Assembly: GCA_013298625.1 (NCBI GenBank)
Contig: JAAFIF010000062.1
Coordinates: forward strand, 1-59,828
Length of the DNA: 59,828 nt
Direction: 5' to 3'
Source: Myxococcales bacterium
GTDB taxonomy: Bacteria > Myxococcota_A > Polyangia > Polyangiales > Ga0077539
Made by a program: the position numbers and the translations under genes. Positions 1 to 8,865 of this stretch are shown in pieces. Every line of letters begins with the position of its first letter. Position 1 is the first letter of the stretch. The notes beneath the pieces were generated by a model that saw only the letters and a list, made by a program, of their open reading frames with translations, made no database searches and was not told where the DNA came from.

Positions 1-16
1 GACGCTCTTCCGATCT
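1..16 (+). other. Residual Illumina adapter sequence
   Basis: The first 16 bases (gacgctcttccgatct) are identical to the 3' end of the standard Illumina read-1 adapter/primer. The minus-strand reading frame next to it changes from sensible protein to adapter translation here. These bases are almost certainly not genomic, so the contig really begins at about position 17. Confidence 0.93.
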
Positions 17-877
17 GTCGAGGTACGCGCGCGCCGTCGGGTCGTTGCCGTTGGCGCGGCCGCTGTACAGCCCCGGCTGACCGTCGTCGGCGCTGCCGAC
101 CCACGGAGCGCGCACGAAATCCGCCGGGCGAATCCGCGCACAGCTGAAGCCCGAGAGGCCCGAAGCCGAGCCGTCGTTGGCGATCGTGCACAGCCGCCGC
201 TCGCTCAGCCCGAAGAGCACGCGAAGCGTCGAGGACTGCATGCCGTCCTGCGCGAGCACCTTGGCGTTGTCGGGGCCCGCGAGCACCGCGTCGAGCAACG
301 GAGCGCTCATCGGCTCAACGGCCGCAGGCGGCGCTGCGACGCGCGTGGTGGCCTGGCCCGCCGGGAGCTGCGCTTGCGTGACCGCCGCCCAGAGCTCGTC
401 GAGGTACTTGCGGCGGTCTTCTCTCGCCGTGTGAAGCTGTCCCGCTTCGAGGTCCGTCGCCGCTTGCGAGACGATCATCGCGAGGATGCGGTGACCGCGC
501 TCGTCGCTCTTCGAGTCGAACAGCGCGCGGGTCATCACGCTCGCGAACGTCGCGCAGCGATAGGGCCACTCGCGCCTGCGTTCGACCGCAGGGAGCCGCG
601 CGACCGTCGAAGGCACCGCGAGCTCGATCTTGCGCGCGGTGCGCGCGATCTGACCCACCTCGGTGCCCGCCGGAACGAGGCACTGCGACAGGTCCGCCCA
701 CGCGTTGGCCGCGCGCTGGATCTGCTCGGTCTTGCGCTGTCCAGCGTTGCGATTGTTGATCGTGTACGCGCCGGCCGCGGCGAGCAGACCGACCGCGACG
801 AGCGCGATGCTCTTGGCGCTCGGGCCGCTGCGGACCGGTTGCAGATCGAGGTCGTCGGACGAGTCTTTGTGGCTCAT
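17..877 (-). CDS. Membrane-anchored protein of unknown function, 3' end missing
   Basis: The frame is open from an ATG at 877 to the contig edge, giving about 287 residues with no stop codon. It starts MSHKDSSDDLDLQP. One hydrophobic segment follows at about residues 25-42 (SIALVAVGLLAAAGAYTI), which suggests an N-terminally anchored protein with a periplasmic body. The body has an amphipathic helical stretch (about 45-60), scattered Cys residues and no motif I recognise. It is the last visible gene of the minus-strand run below argH, with a 99-nt gap. The C-terminus is lost at the adapter-marked contig end. The protein composition is far more natural than that of the competing long frames on either strand, which I take as shadows. 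Confidence 0.7.
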
Positions 878-976
878 GGTGTGGGCTCGCGCAGGGACAC
901 CGGAGGGGCGGAGGTTGTTCCGCGGCGGTGAAGATTGAAGGGGCGGGCGGCGGATCGTCGCGACGGTGACCGCGGG

Positions 977-2374
977 TCAGGTAGTCTTTTTGCGCGCAGA
1001 AATGCGCGCGATCGCGTCGTGCGCCGCGGCGGCGACCCGCGCCTTCGCGGGCGCTCCGACCAGGTCTCGTCGCTCGACCGCGCGCTCGGGCTCGAGCACC
1101 GGATAGATCCCCTCGTCGAACGCCGGGTGCTCTTCGCGGTACACGCTGAGCGGCAGGCTCGGCAGGTCGCACTTCGCCTCGATCGCCCTCGCGACGAGTC
1201 GACCCGACACCGCGTGCGCCTCGCGAAACGCGACGCCCTTGTCGACGAGGTAGTCCGCCACCTCCGTCGCGTTGACGAAGCCGGCGTCGAGCGCGCGCCG
1301 CATCCGCTCGGCGTTGAACCGCATCGCCAGCACGACGCGCTCGAGCACCTCGAGGCACATCGAGACCTGCGTGACGGCGTCGAAGACGGGAGGCTTGTCC
1401 TCTTGCAGGTCGCGGTTGTAGCCGAGCGGCAGGCCCTTGAGCGTGACGAGCAGCGCGACGAGGTCGCCGACGACGCGGCCTGTCTTTCCGCGGACGACCT
1501 CGGCGACGTCGGGGTTTTTCTTCTGCGGCATCATCGACGAGCCCGTCGTGTGCGCGTCGGCCATCTCGACGAAGCCGAACTCTTGCGTGCTCCAGAGCAC
1601 GAGCTCTTCTGCGAGCCGCGACAGGTGCGTCTGCGCGATGGCCAGCGCCGCGAGCAGCTCTGCGAGAAAATCACGGTCGCCCGTCGCGTCGATCGAGTTG
1701 CGCATCGGCCGCTCGAATCCCAGGGACTTCGCCGTGCGCTCGCGGTCGAGCGCGAAGGTCGTCCCGGCGACCGCCCCCGAGCCGAGCGGCGACTCGTTGA
1801 GCCGCGCGCGGCAGTCGATCAGTCGCCCGCAGTCGCGGTCGAGCATCTCGACGTACGCGAGCAAGTGGTGCGAGAGCCGCGAGGGCTGCGCGCGCTGCAA
1901 GTGCGTGTACGCGGGCATCAGCACGTCCACTTGTTCGGCGGCGCGCTGGGCGAGGGCGAGGGCGAGGGCGTCGACCAGCGACGCGACCCGCTCGCACGCG
2001 TCGCGCGCCCACAGCCGCAGGTCCGTCGCGACCTGGTCGTTGCGCGAGCGCCCCGTGTGCAGCCGCGCGCCCGCCGTCCCGATGCGCTCGGTGAGCGTCG
2101 CCTCGACGTTCATGTGAACGTCCTCGCGGGCGGGGTCGAAGACAAACGCGCCGCGCTCGAGCTCTTGCCCGATCTGGCCCAGGCCCGCGGTGATCGCGTC
2201 GCGCTCTTCGACGGTGAGCACGCCGATCGCGCAGAGCATCTCGGCGTGCGCGATCGAGCCGCGAACGTCGACCGCGCCCAGGTGCTTGTCCACCTCGACG
2301 CTCACCAAAAACTTCGAGGCGACCTCGTCGAGGTCCTCTGTAAACCGACCGCCCCAGGCCTTCTCCGTCGCCAT
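977..2374 (-). CDS. argH: Argininosuccinate lyase
   Basis: This cytosolic enzyme catalyses the last step of arginine synthesis, splitting argininosuccinate into arginine and fumarate. The 465-residue length is typical. The N-terminus has the family's WGGRF start (residues 7-11). TGRSRNDQ lies at about 107-114. The fumarase/lyase superfamily signature GSSMMPQKKNPD lies at 278-289 and carries the flexible catalytic serine loop. Helical domain 3 runs to the C-terminus. It lies 40 nt downstream of a PPC-type lipoprotein in the same-strand run that includes rpoN. No other arginine gene is visible nearby, so it does not sit in an arg cluster here. Confidence 0.97.
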   Translation of the reverse strand: MATEKAWGGRFTEDLDEVASKFLVSVEVDKHLGAVDVRGSIAHAEMLCAIGVLTVEERDAITAGLGQIGQELERGAFVFDPAREDVHMNVEATLTERIGTAGARLHTGRSRNDQVATDLRLWARDACERVASLVDALALALAQRAAEQVDVLMPAYTHLQRAQPSRLSHHLLAYVEMLDRDCGRLIDCRARLNESPLGSGAVAGTTFALDRERTAKSLGFERPMRNSIDATGDRDFLAELLAALAIAQTHLSRLAEELVLWSTQEFGFVEMADAHTTGSSMMPQKKNPDVAEVVRGKTGRVVGDLVALLVTLKGLPLGYNRDLQEDKPPVFDAVTQVSMCLEVLERVVLAMRFNAERMRRALDAGFVNATEVADYLVDKGVAFREAHAVSGRLVARAIEAKCDLPSLPLSVYREEHPAFDEGIYPVLEPERAVERRDLVGAPAKARVAAAAHDAIARISARKKTT

Positions 2375-2414
2375 CGCTCTCGTGTCTCGCTTGAAGAGTT
2401 GATTGTGTGTGTTG

Positions 2415-4424
2415 TTATTCGACGCGCGCTTCGAGCTCGTACGCGCCGGTGTTGTTGCGGTCGAAGCCGTCGACGATCACCGTGTAGTTGCCTGGCTCGA
2501 CGTCGAGCTGCAGCCGCGCGAGGTCTTGGTCGTTCTCGAGCGAGCAGCCGAGCTCGGTGCCCTGGCGCTCGCACGCTGCGCGGACAGAGAGCACTCCGTC
2601 GAAGCCCCTGGCGCGCAGCTCGACGATCAGGCGGCCGCGTCGCGTGACGGTGACGGTGTGCGCGCGCTCTCCGCTGCGCGCGCCGTGGCCGCAGCTCGCG
2701 TGCAGACGATCAGCGCGCCCCGCGGTCGTCCCGCTCGCGCGCAAGCCGAGCGGCAACGGCTGCGCCTCTCGGCACGCGGCTTCAACGGGCTCAGCGTCGA
2801 GCGCCTCGAGCGTGAAGGCGAACTGCCCGAAGTCGTTGGGCGTCGCGCCGTCGACCGCGAGAAAGTGCGTCCCTGCGGGGAGCACAGCGTCGACGATCGC
2901 GCCGCGCGCGCACGCGGACTCGCCGACCGGCGTCGTTCCTTGCGCAGCGCAGCCGCGGATGAACCCCAGCGCGACGGCCGCCTCCGAGTTGACCACGCCC
3001 TCGGCGGCGAGCGTCGCGCGCACGAGCGCTCGTCGCGGCAGCGTGAATCGAAAGAGCTGATCGGGCCCGGCGCCCCCGCACGAGAGCGCGAGGTCATCGC
3101 GCGCAGAGAACGTATCGCCCTCTGTTTTCTGAGACAGGTTGATTTGTGGTGCGTCCGAGCAGCGGTCGCCCGTCACGCCCGACCCTGCGAGCGGCGAGCT
3201 CTCGAGCGAGATCGTGAAGGGCCCGTGCGCGTCGGCGCTGTAGCCGTCGACGGTGACCGCGTAGCTGCCCGCTTGCAGCGTGCGCGCGATCCTCGCGTGA
3301 AAGCGATCGTCCGCGTCGTCGTTGCAGGCGACCTCGGACTCGGGGTCGGCGCACGCCGAGCGGATGTACACGCCGGTGTCCCAGCGGCTCTCGCTCTCGA
3401 CCGAGACGCGCACGCGCGCCGCGCTCGCGAGCGTGAGCGCATAGGTCACGTCGGGCGCAGGAAACCTGCTCGTCGCGCAAGAGCCATGCAGCACGTCCGC
3501 GCCGCCCTCGGTGGTCCCGTGCACGACCGCGCCGGGCTCGATGGGCCGCGCGCGCGCGCACACGTCGGCGGCCTCGGGCGACTCGGCTTCGTTGGTGGTG
3601 AGCGTGTACGTCCCGCGGCTGCCGTCGCCGACGGCCTCGACGAAGACGTAGTAGCGGCCCGGGTCGAGCGTGGTGTCGATGCGCGCCGCAGAGCCGTCGC
3701 GCGGGACCGAGCACTCGAGCGTGGGGCCGTCGAAATTGCTCGCGCCCGCGCCGCCGCCGGCGCACGAGCGGCGCACGAAGAGCGCGCGTTGGCCTTCTCC
3801 CGTGGCCACGAGCTGCACGCGCTGCCTGCGATCGACCTCGATCACATGAACGACGTCCGGGTTGCGCCCCGCCGCGCACGCCGCGCCTGCGTTGTCCTGC
3901 GCCGAGACGAGCGAGCCGGTCACGCGGCCGCCGAGCTCGAGCGGAAGCGGGTTGACGCACGTCCCGCGGGTCGAGCTCTCGCCCGAGCGCTCGTCGTCGC
4001 GGTCCCACAGCGCAAACGCGTACGGCCCCTGGCCGTTGCGCGCGGAGACCGCGAAGCGAAAGGTCCCGCTCGAGGCCGCGCAGTAGCCGACGCTGGCGGC
4101 GCGTCCGCTGGTCAAGCTGTGCGCCGCGCGCACGCCGTCGGGCGTGTACATGGCCGCTTCGAGGTCGAGCCCTTCGATCGCGCCGAGCGCGACGACGCGG
4201 TAGCAGTGACCCGCGCGCAGGCGCGCGAGGTGCGAGCGCGTCTGTCCGCGCGCGATGGTCTCGTCCTGGTGCGAGCCGACCGCGACGTAGCCGAGCGAGT
4301 CCATCGTCGCGCGGTGTCCTGGAAGCACGGTGCTCGTCTTCGGCGCGGCGGGGGCGCAGGCGCTGAGCGCGAGCGCGAGCCCGAGCGCGGCTCCGTGGGG
4401 CGTTCGCGTCGCGGGCGTGGCCAT
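2415..4424 (-). CDS. Surface lipoprotein with repeated PPC-like beta domains
   Basis: This is a 669-residue predicted lipoprotein. The N-terminus is a lipoprotein signal ending LALSAC, with Cys23 as the likely lipidated residue. The rest is a chain of about five beta-sandwich modules of roughly 110-130 residues. Each ends in a pattern such as YTVIVDGFDRNNTGAYEL or YAVTVDGYSADAHGPFTI, typical of bacterial pre-peptidase C-terminal (PPC) domains. Each module also contains paired cysteines in positions suggesting disulphides. No protease domain is present, so it is a stand-alone adhesive or structural protein rather than a peptidase tail. It begins 4 nt after the rpoN stop and is probably co-transcribed with it. 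The partner is unknown. Confidence 0.8.
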   Translation of the reverse strand: MATPATRTPHGAALGLALALSACAPAAPKTSTVLPGHRATMDSLGYVAVGSHQDETIARGQTRSHLARLRAGHCYRVVALGAIEGLDLEAAMYTPDGVRAAHSLTSGRAASVGYCAASSGTFRFAVSARNGQGPYAFALWDRDDERSGESSTRGTCVNPLPLELGGRVTGSLVSAQDNAGAACAAGRNPDVVHVIEVDRRQRVQLVATGEGQRALFVRRSCAGGGAGASNFDGPTLECSVPRDGSAARIDTTLDPGRYYVFVEAVGDGSRGTYTLTTNEAESPEAADVCARARPIEPGAVVHGTTEGGADVLHGSCATSRFPAPDVTYALTLASAARVRVSVESESRWDTGVYIRSACADPESEVACNDDADDRFHARIARTLQAGSYAVTVDGYSADAHGPFTISLESSPLAGSGVTGDRCSDAPQINLSQKTEGDTFSARDDLALSCGGAGPDQLFRFTLPRRALVRATLAAEGVVNSEAAVALGFIRGCAAQGTTPVGESACARGAIVDAVLPAGTHFLAVDGATPNDFGQFAFTLEALDAEPVEAACREAQPLPLGLRASGTTAGRADRLHASCGHGARSGERAHTVTVTRRGRLIVELRARGFDGVLSVRAACERQGTELGCSLENDQDLARLQLDVEPGNYTVIVDGFDRNNTGAYELEARVE

Positions 4425-4428
4425 CGGC

Positions 4429-6105
4429 TCAGTAGTACTGCTTGCGCTTGGCGCTCGAAAGGATGCCCATCATCTCGCGGTACTTCGCGATGGTCCTTCG
4501 CGCGATGATGATCTTCGACTGCTCTTCGAGGCGCTTGGCGATGGCCTCGTCCGACAGCGGGTTCTTCGGCTCTTCTTCGGCGATGATCTTCTTGATCGCC
4601 TGCTTGACCGACTCGCTGGCGATGTCCTCATCGGCCATGCGTCGGATCGAGCTGTTGAAGAAGTACTTGAGCTCGAAGATCCCGCGCGGCGTGTAGACGT
4701 ACTTGTTGGTCGTCACGCGCGAGATGGTGCTCTCGTGCATCCCGACGGTCTCGGCGACGTCGCGGAGGATCATCGGCCGCAGGTACTCGACGCCCTTCTC
4801 GAAGAACTCGTGCTGCTTCTCGACGATGCACTGCGTGACCTTGACGATCGTGCGCTGCCGCTGGTCGAGCGAGCGGACGAACCACCGCGCCGAGGCGAGC
4901 TTGTTCTGCACGAACTCTTTGGCCTTGGGGTCCTTCATCAACGCCTGCGCTTGCTCGACGTTGATCTTGAGCTTCGGCAGGCCGTCGTCGTTGGTCGTGA
5001 CGGCGTAGCCGTCGGCGGTCTTGACCACGTACACGTCCGGCGAGACGTACGGCGGATCTTCAGTGCTGAAATTGCGGCCCGGTCGAGGCTCGAGCGTGCC
5101 GATGAGCTTGGCCGCGTCGTAGACGTCGTTGAGGTCGCACTTGAGCTCTTTGGCGATCGCCTGAAAATTGCGGCGCTCGATGTGCGGCAGGTGCTTGTCG
5201 ATCACTTGCCAGACCGTCGTCTCGTCGTCGTAGCCGAACTGCTCGGCCTGCACGATGAGGCACTCGCGCAGGTCGCGCGAAGCGACGCCGACCGGGTCGA
5301 GCGACTGCACGAGGCGCAGGACTTCTTCGGCGTCCTCGGGGTGCAAGCCTGCGTCGCGCGCGAGGTCTTCGAGCGTGATGGTCTGCGCGCGGGACTTCTC
5401 GTTGGCGGCGATGTCCTCGGCCGAGAGGTCGGTGACGGGCTCGTCGACCTTCTTCTTCTTCTTCTTCGCGTGCTCGTCGTCGTCGTCCGCTTCGGCGTGC
5501 TCGTCCCAGGGGTGCGGCTCGTCGCGGTCGGGCTTCTTCTTCTTCTCGCGCTCTTTCTCGGGAGCGTCGCCGCGCAAGCGCAGGTAGCCGTTGTCGTCGA
5601 GGTTGTGCACGACCAGCGCGGCGAAGGTCATCTCTTCGTCGGTGAGGTTCGACAGGCGAAGCTGCGCCATCAAGTGATCGGACAGCGACGAGCGCGAGCT
5701 CAGCGTCGCCTCGAGCGAGGGCAGCTCTTCGCTCGAGAGCCGCCCGCCGCCCGAAGGAACGGGCGCTTGATTCGCGTACGACTCGAGAAAGCGCTCCCAG
5801 TATTCTTCTTGTTTGCTCTCGCTCGCCGCGCGCTTCTCTTCGTGGTTGTGCACCGCGGACTCGCGCCGCTCTTCGAGCGCTGCGATGTCGTCGATCGTCG
5901 GAGTGTCCTTCTCCTTCGAGCGCGCTTCGATCTCCGCCGCTTCGTCGAGGATCGGATTCTCCGTGAGCTCTTCACGGATCTGGTCGATGAGCTCGAGCCG
6001 CGACAACTGCAGCAGCTTGATCGCCTGCTGGAGTTGCGGCGTCATCACGAGCTGCTGCGACATGTTCAGGCCGAGGCCGAGCTTCCCTTCCATCGCTGCA
6101 CCCAA
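4429..6105 (-). CDS. rpoN: RNA polymerase sigma-54 factor
   Basis: This is the sigma-N subunit, which directs RNA polymerase to -24/-12 promoters and needs an AAA+ activator. Length is 558 residues. Region I is the Gln/Leu-rich N-terminus (residues 5-55, LGLGLNMSQQLVMTPQLQQA). Region II is long, acidic and Lys-rich (about 55-220), including runs of D and K. The core-binding and HTH regions follow. The RpoN box, ARRTIAKYRE, lies at 535-544. An internal Met at residue 5 (MEGKLGLGL) is an equally good start. Unlike the common rpoN-hpf-ptsN arrangement, it is followed by an unrelated lipoprotein; hpf and ptsN are at 18 kb. A likely client activator is the NtrC-type protein at 38.6-40 kb. Confidence 0.97.
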   Translation of the reverse strand: MGAAMEGKLGLGLNMSQQLVMTPQLQQAIKLLQLSRLELIDQIREELTENPILDEAAEIEARSKEKDTPTIDDIAALEERRESAVHNHEEKRAASESKQEEYWERFLESYANQAPVPSGGGRLSSEELPSLEATLSSRSSLSDHLMAQLRLSNLTDEEMTFAALVVHNLDDNGYLRLRGDAPEKEREKKKKPDRDEPHPWDEHAEADDDDEHAKKKKKKVDEPVTDLSAEDIAANEKSRAQTITLEDLARDAGLHPEDAEEVLRLVQSLDPVGVASRDLRECLIVQAEQFGYDDETTVWQVIDKHLPHIERRNFQAIAKELKCDLNDVYDAAKLIGTLEPRPGRNFSTEDPPYVSPDVYVVKTADGYAVTTNDDGLPKLKINVEQAQALMKDPKAKEFVQNKLASARWFVRSLDQRQRTIVKVTQCIVEKQHEFFEKGVEYLRPMILRDVAETVGMHESTISRVTTNKYVYTPRGIFELKYFFNSSIRRMADEDIASESVKQAIKKIIAEEEPKNPLSDEAIAKRLEEQSKIIIARRTIAKYREMMGILSSAKRKQYY

Positions 6106-6232
6106 TGATCGACGAGGCGTTTAGTCGCGAACGAACTCTCACTTCGACAGCACATCGAACGGAGAACAACCGAAACATAGACGCTCGGCACCCTCCTTGC
6201 ACGATCAATGTGAAGCCCCGCGTCGAATGCGG

Positions 6233-8818
6233 TCAACGCGCGACGGTGATGGGTGGCGCCGCGTAGCTCGCGAGCGCTTCGCGCGCGACGGCGATCGCCG
6301 CGCGCACGAGCTGATCGGCGCCTTCGTCGCGACGCTCGACGCGCAGGACGGCGTGCTCGAGCGCGGCGAACGGGTCGCTCGGGATGACGACGAACGGGGG
6401 CGTTCCGCTGGCGGCGTCGCGCGCGCCTTCGACCGCGGCGTGGTCGATCGACTGGACCACCAGCGCCGTGACGAGCGCCGACGATTCGACGCTCACGACG
6501 CCCGCTTCGACCGCGAGCCGCTCGAGCTCGCTCAGGCCGCCGCGCAGCTCGGTGAGCGCCTTTTGTCGAACGCGCCACGTGACCTCCGCCGCAGCGTCCG
6601 TCGCCAGCACGTTTGCGTCCGCTGCCCGCGCGCGATCGCGTCGCTCGAGCCCCTTCAGCTGCTCGATCAACACCGTCGCCACCTCGCGCCGCACCGCAGA
6701 CAGCACGCCCGGCAGCTGCTCTCGAAGCACGGTCACCATCGCCAAGAGCGCGTCGCGTCGATCGTCCATCCGCCGCGCGCTCTGCGCAGACTCATCGAGC
6801 CTTCGCTCTGCGTCGGCGAGCACTGTGGCCGTGCGTCGCGCGACGCGCAGGTGCTTCCACGCCGCGCGCTGCGCCACGAGGTGCTCGTCGATCCACGCGA
6901 GCAGCGAGGCGAAGCCGCTGGTGACGAGCTTCAGCTTCGCCGCTTGTTTGTCAGCGTCCGAGCGCGATCCGTCTTCGAGCACGAGCTGCGCTGCGAGCGC
7001 CTCCTTGGCGCTCACCGACGTCACGAGCGGCGCCAGGTCCTTGAAGCCCTCGCGCACGATCGTCGCGAGCTGCGTGAGCTCGTTGGCCTTGACGAAATCG
7101 ATCTTGTTCAGCACCCCGAGCACGGGAAGACCGCCGTCGGCCGCCTCTTGCAAGGGGCCGGTTTCGCTCATTTTTCCGGCTTGGCGGGCGTCGAAGAGCC
7201 AGAGCGCGAGGTCGGCCATCGCGAAGGCGGATCGAACCGCGCGCTCGTGCGCCGCGTCGCCTGCGTTGAAGCCCGGCGTGTCGATGAGCTCGATGCGCGC
7301 GAGCCTCGGCGCGGGCCAGTTGACCTCGACGTAGTCCACGCCTGCCTCGGACTCGCGCGCGCGTTCGACCACCGCGGGGGCCGCGTCGATCGTGCACACG
7401 ACGGACGAGCCGCGACCGTCGACGACGCGCGCCGAGCGCTCTCCGTGCCGCAGCCAGTGCACGTGCGCCGTCGTCGGAAGCACGCCCATCGGCGAGACCG
7501 TCGCGCCGACGAGCGCGTTGAGAAACGTGGATTTTCCCGCGCTGAACTCGCCGAGCAGCGCGACGCGAAGGGGCTCGTCGAGCTCGCGCCGACGCAGCCT
7601 TAGCTCTCGCTCGACCGACTCGAGCGCGGGCGTCGTTCGCGCGAGCGCCGCGAGGTCGTCCAACAGCTCACCGAGCTTGTGCTGCCATCGCGCCGCGAGC
7701 AACGCGCGGTAGCGAGCCAGCGCGATCCCGTTGGTGCGCTCGTCGGTCAGCGCCGCGCCGAGCGCCGCGTGCGCCGCGAGCGGGTCGAGGTCCGTTCGGC
7801 CTTCGCTCACGATCGAGAGCGAGGTGACCGCCGCGGCTCCGCTGCGCGAAGGGGCCTCTCGTGCCCATCGCTCGGCGACCGCGGGCGCGTGAGCGAGCGT
7901 GGTCTCGAGCGCCAGCGGCCAGAGCGCGTCGGGGATGCTCGCGCCGTGCGCAGCTTCGAGGGCGAGCCTCGCCGACGGATCCCCAGCGCCGAGGTTGACG
8001 AGCGCGCGCGCGAGCTCTCCGAGCGTGCCTTGCGCTTCGCTGACGAGCCGCTCGATGCCCGCGGCGTCCTTCGCGCGGTAGAGCGCGAGCACCAGCGGCG
8101 CGATCGCTTCTTGATCGCCGACCAGCCAGGCGCGACGCAGGTGTCTGGTCGCGACGGCGAGCTGCCCGAGCGCGAGCGCGAGCTCGCCGGCCTCGCGGTT
8201 GAGCGCGCCGTTGGCCGCGTCGAGCGAAGGGATGGCCCGCTCGAGGGCGCGCCCGCACTGGCCTTGGTCTCCGCGCGAGAGCGCGTCGCGCGCGAGGACG
8301 AGCCACGCTTCGCCGAGCTTGGGGTCGACGACAGTGGCGCTGCGCGCGAGCTGCAGGGCCCCTGCGTGCGCGCCGCTCGCGAGCAGAGAGCGCGCGGCGT
8401 TGAGCAAATGGCGCGCGGTCTTGGGGTCACGGTCGCTCGTGCGGGCGCGGGTCTGCGTGGCGAGGTCGATCGCGCGTCGCTCGTCGCCGATGGCCGCGGC
8501 GAACTCGCACATGCGGGCGAGGGACAGCGGCGGAAGCGCTCGCTCGCGGCTCGCGTCGGTGAGCACGCCGAGCGCGTGGGCGGCGTCGCCCTTCGCGAAG
8601 AGCGCGTCTGCGCGGAGCTGAACGCCGCGGAGAAACAGCGGCGCGGCGGACAGGGCGTTCTCTGCTGCGCGCAGGGCGCCGTCGGGGTCGCCCGCCGAGA
8701 GCAAGGCTTCGCCGCGCTTGACGAGCGTCGTGACCTCGTCCGACGGCGGGATCAGCGAGTCGAGAAAGCGTTCGACGCGCTCGAAGAGCGCCACGGGTCG
8801 GGCGGGAGGATCCGGCAC
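6233..8818 (-). CDS. Dynamin-like GTPase with N-terminal TPR-like region
   Basis: This is an 861-residue two-part protein. Residues about 20-400 form a helical, Ala/Leu-rich array typical of tetratricopeptide repeats. From about 415 there is a large dynamin-family GTPase domain: P-loop GEFSAGKS (423-430), a switch region with TTAHVHWLRHG, DTPGF near 512, and LNKID near 568. The C-terminal ~200 residues are helical and may act as a stalk. There is no clear membrane segment. Bacterial dynamin-like proteins act in membrane remodelling or stress repair; the role here is inferred from family only. It is divergent from murJ across 47 nt and lies 127 nt upstream of rpoN on the same strand. The TPR-GTPase fusion suggests recruitment by protein partners. 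Confidence 0.85.
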   Translation of the reverse strand: MPDPPARPVALFERVERFLDSLIPPSDEVTTLVKRGEALLSAGDPDGALRAAENALSAAPLFLRGVQLRADALFAKGDAAHALGVLTDASRERALPPLSLARMCEFAAAIGDERRAIDLATQTRARTSDRDPKTARHLLNAARSLLASGAHAGALQLARSATVVDPKLGEAWLVLARDALSRGDQGQCGRALERAIPSLDAANGALNREAGELALALGQLAVATRHLRRAWLVGDQEAIAPLVLALYRAKDAAGIERLVSEAQGTLGELARALVNLGAGDPSARLALEAAHGASIPDALWPLALETTLAHAPAVAERWAREAPSRSGAAAVTSLSIVSEGRTDLDPLAAHAALGAALTDERTNGIALARYRALLAARWQHKLGELLDDLAALARTTPALESVERELRLRRRELDEPLRVALLGEFSAGKSTFLNALVGATVSPMGVLPTTAHVHWLRHGERSARVVDGRGSSVVCTIDAAPAVVERARESEAGVDYVEVNWPAPRLARIELIDTPGFNAGDAAHERAVRSAFAMADLALWLFDARQAGKMSETGPLQEAADGGLPVLGVLNKIDFVKANELTQLATIVREGFKDLAPLVTSVSAKEALAAQLVLEDGSRSDADKQAAKLKLVTSGFASLLAWIDEHLVAQRAAWKHLRVARRTATVLADAERRLDESAQSARRMDDRRDALLAMVTVLREQLPGVLSAVRREVATVLIEQLKGLERRDRARAADANVLATDAAAEVTWRVRQKALTELRGGLSELERLAVEAGVVSVESSALVTALVVQSIDHAAVEGARDAASGTPPFVVIPSDPFAALEHAVLRVERRDEGADQLVRAAIAVAREALASYAAPPITVAR

Positions 8819-8834
8819 GCGCGAAGGGTATCGC

Positions 8835-8852
8835 TCAATCGACAGAGATTGA
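8835..8852. promoter_or_regulatory. Inverted repeat between divergent genes
   Basis: The perfect inverted repeat TCAATC-gacaga-GATTGA occupies 18 of the 47 bases separating the dynamin-like gene (start 8818) from murJ (start 8866). Its position suits an operator for both genes or a stem in the murJ leader. No good Shine-Dalgarno sequence precedes murJ. Confidence 0.4.
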
Positions 8853-8865
8853 ACCGTGGTAACTG

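Noticed and set aside
935..6108. Very long plus-strand open frames at 935-2647, 2403-4508 and 4330-6108
   Set aside because: They lie antisense to argH, the PPC lipoprotein and rpoN, are dominated by Arg/Ala/His, and show no domain. They are shadows caused by high GC.
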